A stretch of 64,000 nt of DNA, taken from contig NC_092354.1 of NCBI RefSeq assembly GCF_963676685.1, positions 69,490,178 through 69,554,177 on the forward strand, in the 5' to 3' direction. This document shows, one piece after another, positions 27,701-37,218 of the stretch. Made by a program: the position numbers and the translations under genes. The notes below the pieces were generated by a model. That model searched no databases. It was given only the letters and a program-made list of their open reading frames with translations, and was not told the origin of the DNA. This DNA comes from Mytilus edulis (lineage: Eukaryota > Mollusca > Bivalvia > Mytilida > Mytilidae). Position 1 is the first letter of the stretch. Every line of letters begins with the position of its first letter.

Positions 27701-30700
27701 AAGTCTAGAAAATATTAGAATTTCGATATTTGCATTTTAATAATACTTTTCGTGTGGTTATCTATTTATAATGAGAAATCGATCCTTGTACAGATGGTAA
27801 CAACACATTATGGCATTGTAAATAAATTATATTTATAATGAATAATTTAATAAATTATTTACAAAAAATTGTCTAATTGCTTATTCTGAAAATTTATATT
27901 GATTACCTGAGCTATCAAATTATAATAAAGTTTATAATTTTTACAAATATACTCAAAAGTGTAATACGATGTATAATAAGAGGGACGAAATATACCAGAG
28001 GGACAGTCAAACTCATAAATCGAAAATAAACTGACAACGCCGTGGTTTAAAATGAAATGGACAAACAGACACCAATAGTACACATGACACAACATAAAAA
28101 AACTAAAGAATAAGCAACACGAACCCCACCAAAAACTAGGGGTGATCTCAGGTGCTCCGGAAGTGTAACCAGATCCTGCTCCACATGTGGCACCCGTCAT
28201 GTTGGTTATGAGATAACAAATCCGGTAAAAAGTCTAATTCAGTAGGTCACATTTATGAAAGGGAAGGGGATTGATTACGACGTAAGGAACATATCCGATA
28301 TCATTTGTGAAACGGTTATTTCATAATGGTCAACCAAGATATGATTTCAACTTCATCATTTGGAACTCTTTATTTAATAGCTTCACTGTGAACAGCAACC
28401 CTATATCAAGAAAATCATGATCGGAATCGAAAGCTCGGGAATATCGTATCAGTTGTGAGATATATACACCGTATGCAGGTGATGATGGAATGTTGCTACT
28501 TAGAAATGGAAAAGCTGAAATCATCTCTTAAGTCGTAAAGTTTTGTTTTCAAGCGACCCTCATTGTCATTTGCTAGATGTAAGTCAAGATATGAGGGCGA
28601 CTTAACTGTATCTGTTGTATCCTTTATCCCAAGTTCAATGGGATAGATTCGTTCGACATAGTCACCAAATTTTGAATTATTTAGTGAAAGAACATCATCT
28701 ATATAGCGGAAAGTAGAGTTAAAGGATATTGCTAACTTCTTATCTTTCTTCCTAAGAAGTTCCTGTATGTAGTCAGCCTCATAATAAAAAAGAAACAAGT
28801 CGACAAGAAGAGGGCACAATTCGTTCCCATTGGAATGCCGATATTCTGTTGAAAACACGTCCTGCAAACGTAACAAATATGTTGTCAATCAAGAAATCAA
28901 GCATATTATTGCCTTATTGATCAACGCACTGTTTCAAGAAACTGATTTTACTAGTAAGCTATAAAGAAGAAACAAGTAGTAGTGTTTACATGCACACATA
29001 CATTTTTGGCAACTCCAATTGTTTAAACAATAGGTTTATATCCAACTTGAGTGATAACAAACGTGATGTGGAAAAACATTCATATGACAAACATTACGGT
29101 TATTATGTTCCAGCACTACAACAATATACCTTACATTATTTGAAAATAATATACAAATCACTCTATTGTCTCTCACGATAGAATTCAGGAATAGCCATCA
29201 ATTGGTTAATTGTTTCGTCAAAGGAGTAGGTCCAGTAAGACCACTCTTTTGCCCGAAAATATAGCTGTGTTACAAATTATAACAATGTTAACAATTAGCT
29301 ATTTATAATAAATATACAATATTAGGTCAATTTCAGAAAAATATATAATCTTTTTTGTATGAGGCTGAGAAACTTGAGAAAGGGCGAGGTTCTACCCTTT
29401 CACAGTTTTTCGGCGAGTACATAAAAGTTTATATTATTATGACATTGACCTAATACTGTTTTTACGAATTAAACTTATACATTGATAGCTTTTAATTCGT
29501 AACACGAATGTCAAACGTATTTTCTTCCCTTAATGGACCCCTGATTGTGGAGAATGTGTGCCATGATGCAATTGACATTATACAAAATTTAGCTATGTTA
29601 CTATATTTATGAAATAAATACAACTAGTTGCAGTATAGATAAGCCTACGTCTGCTACATAAATATGGTCTGTTTTGGAAAATACAATGCACATATATCGG
29701 TAACTAACAACATTAAGTAATGCTGAATTACTTTAATTTTCGCAATGATAGCAAAAATGAGTTAAATGGTAGACGGTTTCCGTCTGAAATGGAAGTGGCC
29801 GCATTTGGGTTCATTTTTAATATTTAAATGTAGGTTGTATTTGATGATAATACATAATATATACATGAAGATAAAGATTAAGGAGGACCACGGATGCGGC
29901 CACTTTCATTTTTGACAAAACATTTATATTGAAGCTTCCATTTGGGCGTCTTTAATGAAATAATCAGTTCAAATATTTTAAATAAATTAATTGAATCGAC
30001 TGCATTAGACACGCAAGTGTTAACAAATTGATAAAAATCTTTCATCACACGAACCTGGAATTTGAGGCCAAAATAGTTTGCTTTGACTTTTTAATCTTCG
30101 GAAAAACTAGGTGAAGGCATAATTTGCCGTTCTCATAAATAAACGCACTTTTAAATTGACGTAAAAGAACGGAGCAAACTGAATAAGTGACATGCTTAAA
30201 CTATTGACAATAGAATATTTAGATAGGTTTGGATGAATCTAAATGACAATTGTTCTTATACATGTTATATGTCTTATAAGTATACAAAACTTGTATGTCT
30301 TATAAGTATACAAAACTCACTTATATAACACATTAGAACATCATTTGTTTACGTTTCCTTGTTTGTGATGATTTTTGCAAGCGTGCATTTTTCCGTAAAA
30401 TTCTTATATTCTGACGTCATAGTTCTATGACCTGGGAGTAAGATCGGAACATGCGGAACAACCCAAACAATATATTCATAGTTTATCACGGGTGTGTACT
30501 TAAAGCGTTTGAAGGACGTCATGTTAGAATATTTCTTTTGAAGTTATTTCGACCCCAAACGATTTATTTTGATATGAAAATATAGTATTTCCAGTCTTAT
30601 ATGATAGCTTATTGTTCGCTGATTTAAAAAAAAATATACGATTTCCTTACACTTTTATTTGAAATAAGACAGATAATTTGTTACTTATGGTTTGAGAAAT

Positions 30701-33700
30701 GCCACTTTCGGTTTTATTTGATCAATAAAGTGACATTTAATCCGAATATATGGTTCTTAATACTTTAACATTAAATAAGTGCAGAAATTTTTTGTTTGAG
30801 TTGGAATTGTATGACTTGACACATATTTAACAATATCCAATGGCTGAATCAAGCATACACATGTAGTTAAGGCCAAGGTTAAACCATATAACGTGATACT
30901 CACTTCTGACCTTGCCCTTAATTTCAAGGTCATCAAGTAAAGAGACTCATATCAAAAGACATTAAGTCTCAACTATGTATTGTCATTAACTATATTACAA
31001 TTATCACTTTGAATATTCAAGGAGAAAAAACTTCTTCGTCAATAATTAAGTTTAAACATATTCAATTGTTCAAAAAGGACAAACTAATCAGGCATCCTTT
31101 TTTCAACATAGTAAAAGGAAATGTTAACGTTTCGCTTTGACACAACATTTCTATTGCGACAGATCATGACTAACAATACTGTGAAAATATTTTGTCGATA
31201 TCACGGTCGATATCTATTATCGTTTATCAGGAGTAGCATCACAAGCAAAAGCCAAAAAAAAAACCCCCATAAACAGGATCTTGACCTAATTTTATTTTAT
31301 GGACCAAGGACCCAATCAGTAGAACCAAGGTCGCTATCACTTTAGATATATGACTTATAATTAAGTAAAATGCATCAGCAGAACTATGTCTCATATGGAA
31401 TGTTCAGATCTATTATATCAAAATCATTCTTGACAACTTATTTTGTAACGAGTACTTGGTAAAATAAATTTGTTGTAGTCTTTAATGGTAGCGTAGAAGA
31501 AGAACACACCCAATAAGCAGTTTTCGCGGAGATAACTTTTACATGAGTAAGTGTTGTGTAAGGCGGTATAAAAATATTAAAACTAGTCCAACATGTCATT
31601 TCCAATGTGAAATGATAGCTTATTAGGAACTGATTCCAACAATACTTGTTCTAATAGTTATCAAAGGTACCAGAATTATAATTTAGTACTCCAGACGCGC
31701 GTTTCGTCTACATAAGACTCATCAGTGACGCTCACATCAAAAAAATTATAAAGCCAAACACGTACAAAGTTGAAGAGCATTGAGGAAACAAAATTCCAAA
31801 AAGTGGTGCCTAATACGGCTAAGGTAATCTATGCCTGTGGTAAGACAATTCTTAGTTTTTTTTCGAAAATTCAAAGTTTTGTAAACAGGATATTTATAAA
31901 AATGACCACATTATTAATACTGTTGTTTGAAATAAGGGTAATAATATGTTGATTCCGGTTTGAAACATTTCTATAACCGGTTATATCTGATAGTTTACTT
32001 GACAATTTTTATTAAAAGATATGCTTTCAAATAAGATAGAAATAAAAAAAGCAACATCAGGTTTACACAGGGTCATTTCTAATTTGGTTTCTTAAAGTCA
32101 AATGGCTTGCAACGTAATAACAACGTCATATTGCTTTATCATGTAAACATATAAGAAACTCCGAGTACTCTCAAATCGTACTTTCATGTTAATTTGACCT
32201 GTTGATACTGTTTATAATGCTTTTTTGTTATTTAATATTAATATGGATCTTGTCTATATACCAGTTTTGATTATTTGGTATATCTTCTAATTATCACTTA
32301 TTCGTACTACATTTGTATAAACTTCAAGATTTACCTGTATTATTAAAACCGTTTTTTTTTAAGTGATTATTTTTGAAGGGTTAAATATTTCGCAGTGGCG
32401 TCTTGCCATGGCTTTGTTTGGACTTGTTTGTTTGCATTTTGGCCTTACATGTTTGTCCCTAATATTTTATTAACTGTGCATTTGCATTCAGATATCGTAG
32501 ATCAAATTTATTCGTTCATAGTGTATTAATTTACGTTTTTTGATTGAGTTAAGCCTGCCAATTGATATTTTATCGTGTGTTTTTCTATGTTGGGATGTTA
32601 TGCTATTGTTTCAGAAAAAGGGAGAAGGTTTAGTACCATTAAAACGTGTAATCCCGCTGCAAATGTGTGCACATGTCCTAAGTCAGGAATCTGATGTACA
32701 GAAGTTGTCGTTTGTTTATGTAATTTATACGTGTTTCTCGTTTCTCGTTTTTTTTATATATATAAGACCGTTGGTTTTCCCGTTTGAATGGTTTGACACT
32801 AGTAATTTTGGGGCCCTTTATAGCTTGTTGTTCGCTGTGAGCCAAGGCTCCGTGTTGAAGGCTGTACATTGACCTATAATGGTTTACTTTTATAAATTGC
32901 TATTTGGATGGAGAGTTGTCTCATTGACACTCACACCACATCTTCCTATATCTATATGAAGGTAAAGCAAAGGACAAATTCTTGAACGTGTAAATTACAT
33001 ATGACCTTGACTTAAATTTTAAGGTCATAAACCAAGGACCTGAAATAAATATATCTTGGGTAATTATTATATACGGTTTGTGAGATATATCACCATATGT
33101 TATATTTTGAATATAAAGGTGAAATAAACTGCCATATTATGTCAACTTTTAACTGTAACTATGTGTTGTCGATATCGTATACACTTTTGAAAAGAAGTAA
33201 AAGGCCAAAATCAAAATTTAGAATGTGATCTTGACGTTTGACCTTTCTAAACTTCAAATCATTAGACCATTTGTCTCTATCACTTATGGTTTACCAGTTA
33301 CAAATGCATATAACTAATATCCATATCTTAAAGTTAAACATTTGTATGGGTTTCGCAGAATCAAGTGTCTTGCCTACTTATCCTGTTAGTTTGTTCATAA
33401 ATCTAACAAATGTTTTTAAAACTTTAACTGCAGACTGAGTCATTTATATGTAATGTTATGTGAAAGAAAAACTTCTGATTAATATAAAAAAAAAAAAAAT
33501 TCTTTCGATATACTAGCTTTTGATCATATACAAGCTTATGTCCAAGTGTGGTACAAATCAATGGTAGTTTAACATGTTTAAGAAAGTTATAAAACAGGAT
33601 TTGTTTTTTACAAATATACTGCTGGATACAATCTTATGATCATAAACAAGCTTCTGTCCAAGTTTTGTAGAAATCAAAGATATTAAAGACAGTTATTAAA

Positions 33701-34836
33701 ACTCCAACCTTCCCCTAACCTGGGACAGTGGTGTACTTTATTAAATGATATGAGCAAATGAGCCCTTATACGGATAAATAAGCATGTGCAATGTGAAAAC
33801 GTATCAAGATTTAATATTGCTCTTCGAACAGGGCCTATACGGAAAAAAACAGGGCCAATACACTAAAAGGTGGAAAAAAGCCGTTTTGGCCCTGTATTGA
33901 TCACGTTTTTTTTAAAACAGGGCCAATACAGTTAACCTTGAATCTACACCAGTGCCAATACAGAAACAGCCAGTTGATAACACTATATTATTGACATTTT
34001 GGTTTCACTGTTTCTACTGTCCCATTTGTTTTTTTTTTTAATTTTTACTGTCACGTTCGTTTCCTCTTATTAATTTCAACTTTGTAATAACTTAATAAAA
34101 CTTTAAAGCTGATAGTAATGATAAAATAGATAATTTATAATACACGATACGATAAACCACAGAGACATGTTAACTTTAAAAAATGGAACATTAAATAAAC
34201 GTTGCACATGTAAAACATATAAAAAGGGACAACATACTGGTAGTAAAAAGTCAATTAATTTAATTTTAACTTACGATAGGATAGGCAAACGTGTCCATTC
34301 ATTATCGACGGAACACACTTTTCGTGATCATTACATGGATTCGGAGGAAGACAACTATCCCCATCCTGAAATTATAGTAAACATTTGGTAAAGTTTGATT
34401 ATTTTCTATTTGGCAGATATACTACAACAGCATCCACCAACTATACCGACAAACCGCTAATACTACTACTACTACAACTGCTTACTGATAATAAAAAGTG
34501 GTATGATATGAATCAGAATCAGAATTAAAATCTTACCGGTGTATAATTGTCTAGATTAGAGAAAGAAAACCCTTCACTGTCGTTTAGTGTGTCTCCTGGC
34601 AAGGAAACAGACAATAGTTGGCAAGTCAGGGTATCTGCTCTATAATTGACACCACTGCAACCCTTGTAACGCGTACATTCTCGAAGACACATCTTTTGTC
34701 CTATATTTTCCATTGCGAAAATTACATGTGCGTCCATTTGTTTGTTATTCTGAAATAAACCTAATACGTTTTGAATACAACACAATATTGTCAAGTAAGA
34801 CATTATTACTTCTGCAAGTGTAAAGATAGTTAACAT
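12546..34836 (-). CDS. Gene B: secreted PAN/EGF/EGF/fibrinogen-related domain protein (8 exons)
   Basis: Eight exons join in frame to about 412 aa: 34836-34537, 34365-34275, 22950-22843, 19549-19442, 18778-18645, 16724-16628, 15676-15512 and 12781-12546 (stop included). All introns are GT-AG. The layout matches gene A plus a second EGF: signal peptide, PAN/apple-like module, half-EGF, EGF 1 (about 131-166), EGF 2 (about 167-202), fibrinogen domain (about 207-412). It lies about 7 kb downstream of gene A on the same strand and arose by tandem duplication. The start is the Met shared with gene A; the frame is open for 30 codons further upstream, but that stretch does not look like a signal peptide and is not shared. 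A lectin or recognition role is inferred from the family. No frameshift or stop was seen, so both copies look functional. Confidence 0.87.
13229..14167. mobile_element. Non-autonomous terminal-inverted-repeat element
   Basis: The left end has GGAGTAGGTCCAGTAAG and the right end, on the opposite strand, GGAGAAGGTCCGGTAAG. A second copy lies at about 29219-30115 with a clear left end, shared CACGGATGCGGCCAC and GAAGTGGCCGCATTTG blocks and a decayed right end. The copy here carries the nested insertion 13384-13726. Confidence 0.6.
13384..13726. mobile_element. Nested 343-bp TTAA element
   Basis: The ends are GGATGTCTTAAGGT and, on the opposite strand, GGATGTACTTAGGT. TTAA is duplicated at 13380-13383 and 13727-13730. 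The related repeat at 29219-30115 has only one TTAA at the matching point (29713-29716), an empty site. This looks like a piggyBac-type MITE. Confidence 0.72.
14390..14690. repeat. Hairpin repeat with CCAAT and CRE motifs, copy 1
   Basis: Positions 14548-14689 form long imperfect arms (TGACTGTAATATTTTTTCTG against its complement near the right end). The adjoining part has CTGATTGGCTGACGTT, an inverted CCAAT box, and TGACGTCA at 14480-14487. An inverted-orientation copy lies at 37478-37750. Confidence 0.7.
15512..15676 (-). CDS. Gene B exon 7: fibrinogen domain core
   Basis: The exon is 165 bp, acceptor ttcag|GT, donor CAG|GTATTA. It encodes [33 protein letters not shown] and [10 protein letters not shown], ending YTGDA. 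It is nearly identical to gene A exon 6. Confidence 0.94.
15677..16627. other. Gene B intron 6
   Basis: A 951-bp AT-rich intron with no recognised repeat. Short stretches before exon 6 resemble the matching intron of gene A. Confidence 0.6.
16628..16724 (-). CDS. Gene B exon 6: fibrinogen domain
   Basis: The exon is 97 bp, acceptor ttttag|GTATTCC, donor CTAG|GTAGGC. It encodes [19 protein letters not shown], then [13 protein letters not shown]. Only about four residues differ from gene A. The NMS sequon is conserved. Confidence 0.94.
16935..17115 (-). repeat. Dispersed repeat (TTATCAAAGG family)
   Basis: Reverse-orientation partial copy in gene B intron 5, with TCAATGCTCTTCAATTTGTA, ACTGATGAGTCTTATGTAGA and AAACGCGCGGCTGGCG landmarks. 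Confidence 0.7.
17340..17745. repeat. Intronic minisatellite, about 43-bp unit (gene B)
   Basis: Diverged units of the type CACTTACGAAGTCACAATTA followed by TTGTCAGATCACGGATAATG repeat across gene B intron 5. The same array is found at 48235-48490 in the equivalent intron of gene A. Confidence 0.75.
17815..18000 (-). repeat. Dispersed mussel repeat ending CTCACACCACATCTTCC
   Basis: Reverse copy in gene B intron 5, beginning with TAGGAAGATGTGGTGTGAGT and ending at GGTACCAAACCTTCACCC. The forward reference copy is at 32580-32960. Confidence 0.75.
18645..18778 (-). CDS. Gene B exon 5: start of fibrinogen domain
   Basis: The exon is 134 bp, donor ACC|GTAAGT. It encodes [25 protein letters not shown] and QGGWT. 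A second AG four bases further in is a possible alternative acceptor, but it would break the phase. About 16 of 44 residues differ from gene A. Confidence 0.9.
19250..21610. repeat. Intragenic duplication unit 1 (holds EGF exon 4)
   Basis: This stretch aligns in order, with gaps, to 22680-29190. Shared landmarks: AACCTAGTCAGT before the EGF exon, ATCCCTGCAC after it, AAGTCGATATTACCATGGT, GAAATCGATCCTTGTACAGA, TTGTTTAAACA and TATGTTCCAGCACTA-type sequence. It shows that the EGF exon was duplicated with more than 2 kb of intron. Confidence 0.8.
19442..19549 (-). CDS. Gene B exon 4: EGF module 2 (duplicate)
   Basis: A symmetrical phase 1-1 exon of 108 bp with donor GAAA|GTATGT. It reads [17 protein letters not shown], then [15 protein letters not shown]. 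Intron sequence on both sides is alignable with that around 22843-22950, so this is a local duplicate of exon 3. Phase symmetry lets the extra module be spliced in without a frameshift. Confidence 0.92.
21801..22575 (+). mobile_element. Palindrome-headed element with about 190-bp units (pearl-like)
   Basis: It begins with the perfect palindrome GGGTTCCGCGGAACCC (21801-21816), then AGTGTCTCGCTTAC, then about 3.5 diverged units near 190 bp (marked by TATGATCATAAACAAGC and GAGTGAATGTT-type sequence) and ends in GACGACGACGACGA. A diverged partial copy is at 33340-33720. The plan recalls bivalve pearl elements, which have internal tandem units and a short microsatellite. Confidence 0.6.
22843..22950 (-). 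CDS. Gene B exon 3: EGF module 1
   Basis: A symmetrical phase 1-1 exon of 108 bp with acceptor tttacag|GA and donor GAAA|GTTAGT. It reads [17 protein letters not shown], then [15 protein letters not shown], with six EGF cysteines. It is nearer to the gene A EGF than to its neighbour EGF 2, so it is probably the original module. Confidence 0.93.
23554..23990 (+). pseudogene. Endonuclease-domain remnant of the LINE
   Basis: The longest open segment of the element, with GLYRPQS and LLGDLNYD as in the exonuclease-endonuclease-phosphatase fold, then LNDAILTNK. The start is lost by truncation and the following frame shifts near 23990. Confidence 0.75.
23959..24381 (+). pseudogene. LINE linker region remnant
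   Basis: An open frame between the endonuclease and reverse transcriptase parts. It carries [20 protein letters not shown] and [14 protein letters not shown], typical of the linker in CR1/jockey-like proteins, where FWKTIKPFF-type motifs occur. It ends in an in-frame stop. Confidence 0.7.
24672..25802 (+). pseudogene. Reverse transcriptase remnants of the LINE
   Basis: Three separated open blocks (24672-24917, about 25120-25235, 25389-25802) in changing frames cover RT motifs from NYRPVS through [11 protein letters not shown] and YADD to the C-terminal SNFNYC and [13 protein letters not shown] segments. At least two stops and several frameshifts interrupt it. Confidence 0.8.
26545..26830 (-). 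mobile_element. 3' tail copy of the Penelope-like element
   Basis: Matches the tail part of 27975-28250: TACCAGAGGGACAGTCAAAC on the left, TCCTGCTCCACATGTGGCAC on the right. It carries only the C-terminal and untranslated end. Another copy, in forward orientation, is at 48590-48800. Confidence 0.7.
26846..27237. repeat. Minisatellite, about 94-bp unit, 4 copies
   Basis: Units start near 26846, 26943, 27036 and 27127, with a partial unit at 27222. Each has GGCATATGATTATTACG-type sequence, CTGCTGAACACATTTCTTCT and an AACAATTTATA end. It lies between two Penelope-like tails in gene B intron 2. Confidence 0.82.
27975..28960 (-). mobile_element. Penelope-like reverse transcriptase relic with 3' tail
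   Basis: On the minus strand: [10 protein letters not shown], a frameshift in the region that would read [10 protein letters not shown], then [58 protein letters not shown] and, after another frameshift, [20 protein letters not shown] is the catalytic box. The style fits the YIDD/YVDD RTs of Penelope-like elements abundant in mussels, though I cannot exclude another RT group. No GIY-YIG domain was identified. The tail from 28250 down is the source of the dispersed copies. Confidence 0.7.
28330..28888 (-). pseudogene. Broken RT reading frames of the Penelope-like relic
   Basis: Two overlapping open blocks (28888-28496 and 28524-28330) together cover about 185 residues around the YIDD motif. 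The 5' end is frameshifted and the frame ends prematurely after KLKSYLG. Confidence 0.72.
29219..30115. mobile_element. Second copy of the 13229-14167 inverted-repeat element
   Basis: Starts AAGGAGTAGGTCCAGTAAG and keeps the GAAGTGGCCGCATTTG and CACGGATGCGGCCACTTTC blocks. It lacks the 343-bp nested insertion, and the right end is decayed near AGGCCAAAATAGTTTG. Confidence 0.6.
30116..33340. other. Gene B intron 2, distal part
   Basis: AT-rich intron with a TTATCAAAGG-family copy at 31654-31930 and a CTCACACCACATCTTCC-family copy at 32580-32960. Short blocks using TGACCTTGACCT-type wording (about 30890-31330 and 32990-33240) suggest a further old repeat. No exon was recognised. Confidence 0.5.
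32580..32960 (+). repeat. Dispersed mussel repeat ending CTCACACCACATCTTCC, best copy
   Basis: The most complete copy, from the AAGGGAGAAGGTTTAGTACC region through GGGCCCTTTATAGCTTGTTG to CACACCACATCTTCCTATAT. The reading frame across it is not a gene. Confidence 0.75.
33340..33720 (+). repeat. Diverged copy of the palindrome-headed 190-bp-unit element
   Basis: GGGTTTCGCAGAATCAAGTG corresponds to the GGGTTCCGCGGAACCCAGTG head at 21801. Two unit-like blocks follow (CTTTTGATCATATACAAGC, CTTATGATCATAAACAAGC). The head palindrome is mutated. Confidence 0.6.
33800..33985. repeat. Short array of CAGGGCCAATAC motifs
   Basis: ACAGGGCCAATACA occurs directly about 33850 and 33913 and inverted as GGCCCTGTATTG at about 33889, giving small hairpins. 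Function unknown. Confidence 0.45.
34275..34365 (-). CDS. Gene B exon 2: four-cysteine EGF-like segment
   Basis: The exon is 91 bp, acceptor tttcag|GA, donor ATC|GTAAGT, entering in phase 0 and leaving in phase 1. It encodes [19 protein letters not shown], then GHVCLSY. It has the same four-Cys arrangement as gene A exon 2. The intron before it is only 171 bp. Confidence 0.85.
34537..34836 (-). CDS. Gene B exon 1: signal peptide and PAN/apple-like module
   Basis: One hundred codons from MLTIFTL to YTP, donor CCG|GTAAGA. It carries [20 protein letters not shown] and LPGD as in gene A. The hydrophobic N-terminus contains two adjacent cysteines (ILCC) that gene A lacks; they would be removed with the signal peptide if cleavage is near NVLG. 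Confidence 0.85.
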
Positions 34837-35982
34837 CCTTATTCGTTGATATTGCAAACAATTATGACAACCTTTATCGAAAATTTCATTGATAAATATT
34901 TTAATTATTAAATTTAATACATGCACAGGAATTTAATTTATACAGTTTTGTTAAAAAGGAAAACCGACAAAAGAAAATTATAACACTATTACTAACATTT
35001 ACTAACATAAATCAATTATATTATTATTTTGTTGCCTAGAAAATATACATAAACAAACAAAATTAAAATTGTGTACAGGGTAACACCTGGCAACCGAAAG
35101 CTTGAATTTGAATCAAACACAGGTGGTCTAGCGTCGGGCATAGTGCAAAGCGATTTGGTGCCACGATAAGCATAAGTTCGATCCCGGCCAGGAAGATAAA
35201 ACAATTTGCGAAAAAATGTTTACGCAAATTTACAGATCTAACATTTTTTTGCTACTATTTATACGAATTGCATATACAGAAAATGTGCTAAAGCCTTGTA
35301 TCGCCATCACTGGGATCAGATTGCTAAAAATCTTCGTGGAATTGTCACTGGTTGATACGTACTTATAATACAGTAACGCGGTGACTGCATCCTACATTTA
35401 TTTGAAAGATCCTACACGATAGATAATTCATCTGATCCTTAATATTCCATCTTCATGCCTTATACATGTTATATATCATGTACTGTTTTACGACGCTAAA
35501 TAAAAAAAAAAACTAACGAGGAAAGGTAACACCCACCAACAGAAAGCTGTGTTTTTTTTTACATCATACTTTGTTGAAGACATAAATTTGAGTTTGTTGT
35601 GATAGAATAAAAACAAGGTTGAATACATCATGGATTTTGATTTTGAAATTTTGATATTCGAAATAATGTTTTCATACATATTACAGAAATGACAACAGTT
35701 GATAACTTGTTCCTGGGTGTTGATTGTCAGACATTTCACAGTTTTAGTTATATGTGTTATAGTCGTAATACAATTCTGTATAGATTAATTATCAAGTGTG
35801 TGAAATAAAAGGAAGTCAATAGGTATAATTTGTATTGCCTGTTATAAATATTTCTTCAATATTACAAAACACAATATATATCATAAATATTTAAATACAC
35901 AAATGAAAATACATAAACATAAATTTATAAACAAATTTTTTGGCAAACATCCGCCGCTATAAATTTATAAATAGAAAGAAAA
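34837..35982. other. Upstream flank of gene B
   Basis: Would contain the promoter and any 5' UTR exon of gene B. It is AT-rich, with no TATA or initiator placement that I can defend. No other gene is recognised. Confidence 0.4.
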
Positions 35983-37218
35983 CTAGAGGCTCTAAAGAGC
36001 CTGTGTCGCTCACCTTGGTCTATGTGAATATTAAACAATGGACACAGATGGATTCATGACAAAATTGTGTTTTGGTGATGGTGAAGTGTTTGTAGGTCTT
36101 ACTTTACTCAACATTCTTGCTGCTTACAATTATCTCTATCTATAACAGTACTTTCTGTGGAAAATGTTATTGAAAATCTTCAAATTTTAAGAAAATTGTT
36201 AAAAATTGACTATGAAGGGCAATAACTCCTTAGGGGGTCAATTGACTATTTTGGTCATAGTGACTTATTTTTAGTTCTTACTTTGCTGTACATTATTCCT
36301 TTTTACAGTTTATCTCTATCTATAATAATATTCAAGATAACAAAAAAAAACCAGCAAAATTTCCTCAAAATTACCAATTCAGGGGCAGCAACCTAACAAC
36401 CGATTATCCGATTCATCTGAAAATTCCAGGGCAGATAGATCGTGACCTGATCAACAATTTTACTTCCTTTCAGATTTGCTCTTAATGCTTTGGTTTTTGA
36501 GTTATAAGCCAAAAACTGCATTTTACCCCCATGTTCTTTTTTTAGCCATGGCGGCCATCTTGGTTTGTTGGCCGAGTTACCGGACACATTTTTTTAACTA
36601 GATACCCCAATTATGGCTAAGTTTGGTTAAATTTGGCCCAGTAGTTTCAGAGGAGACGATTTTTCTAAAAGATTACTAAGATTTACGAAAAATGGTTAAA
36701 AATGGACTAAAAAGGGCAATAACTCCTAAAGGGGTCAATTGACCATTTCGGTTACGTTGACTGATTTTTAGATCTTACTTTGCTGAACATTATTGCTGTT
36801 TACAGTTAATCTCTATCTATAATAATATTCAAGATAATAACCAAAAACAGCAAAATTTCCTTAAAATTATCAATCCAGGGGCAGCAACCCAACAACGGGT
36901 TGTCCGATTCATCTGAAAATTTCAGGGCAGATAGATCTTGACCTGATAAACAATTTTACTCCTGTCAGATTTGCTCTAAATGCTTTGGTTTTTGAGTTAT
37001 AAGCCAAAAACTGCATTTTACCCCTATGTTCTATTTTTAGCCATGGCGGCCATCTTGGTTGGTTGGCCGGGTCACGCCACACATTTGTTAAACTAGATAC
37101 CCCAATAATGATTGTGGCCAAGTTTGGTTTAATTTGGCCCAGTAGTTTCAGAGAAGAAGATTTTTGTAAAAGTTAACTACGACGGACGCAAAGTGATGGG
37201 AAAAGCTCACTTGGCCCT
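35983..37218 (-). mobile_element. Helitron-like element with about 500-bp units, copy 1
   Basis: Reverse-orientation copy. The terminus has CTAG (35983-35986, a palindrome) next to the palindrome AGGCTCTAAAGAGCCT (35987-36002), then GTGTCGCTCACCTTGG. Inside, GTTTCAGAGGAGACGATTTT-type motifs recur about 500 bp apart (near 36643 and 37147). It is truncated at TCACTTGGCCCT. Conserved frames such as [20 protein letters not shown] come from the repeat unit. Confidence 0.6.

Larger units (their letters stand above)
22680..29190. repeat. Intragenic duplication unit 2 (holds EGF exon 3)
   Basis: Counterpart of 19250-21610, expanded by later insertions: a non-LTR retrotransposon (23530-26390), a minisatellite and Penelope-like sequences (26545-28960). 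Host-derived blocks at 22680-23530, 27370-27970 and 28970-29190 keep the order of unit 1. Confidence 0.78.

Noticed and set aside
32540..32872. 110-codon plus-strand frame
   Set aside because: Lies wholly within a dispersed mussel repeat with other copies at 3357, 17815 and 54985, so it is not a host gene.
34141..34391. Plus-strand frame at 34167-34391
   Set aside because: It is antisense to the half-EGF exon of gene B (34275-34365), whose splice sites and paralogue support the minus strand.
34525..34926. Using the first in-frame Met at 34926 as the start of gene B
   Set aside because: The extra 30 residues are charged, lack signal-peptide character and have no match upstream of gene A. The Met at 34836 is conserved in both genes.
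35016..35204. Frame at 35016-35204 with RDRTYAYRGTKSLCT
   Set aside because: Reads as the antisense of a common TCGATCCCGGCCAGG-type repeat fragment. No start context, splice partners or domain.
36393..37121. Repeated frames containing [20 protein letters not shown] (also at 45017-45719 and 45519) that look conserved
   Set aside because: They recur because they lie in the 500-bp unit of the Helitron-like repeat. They have no common start or domain, and conservation extends equally through the non-coding parts.
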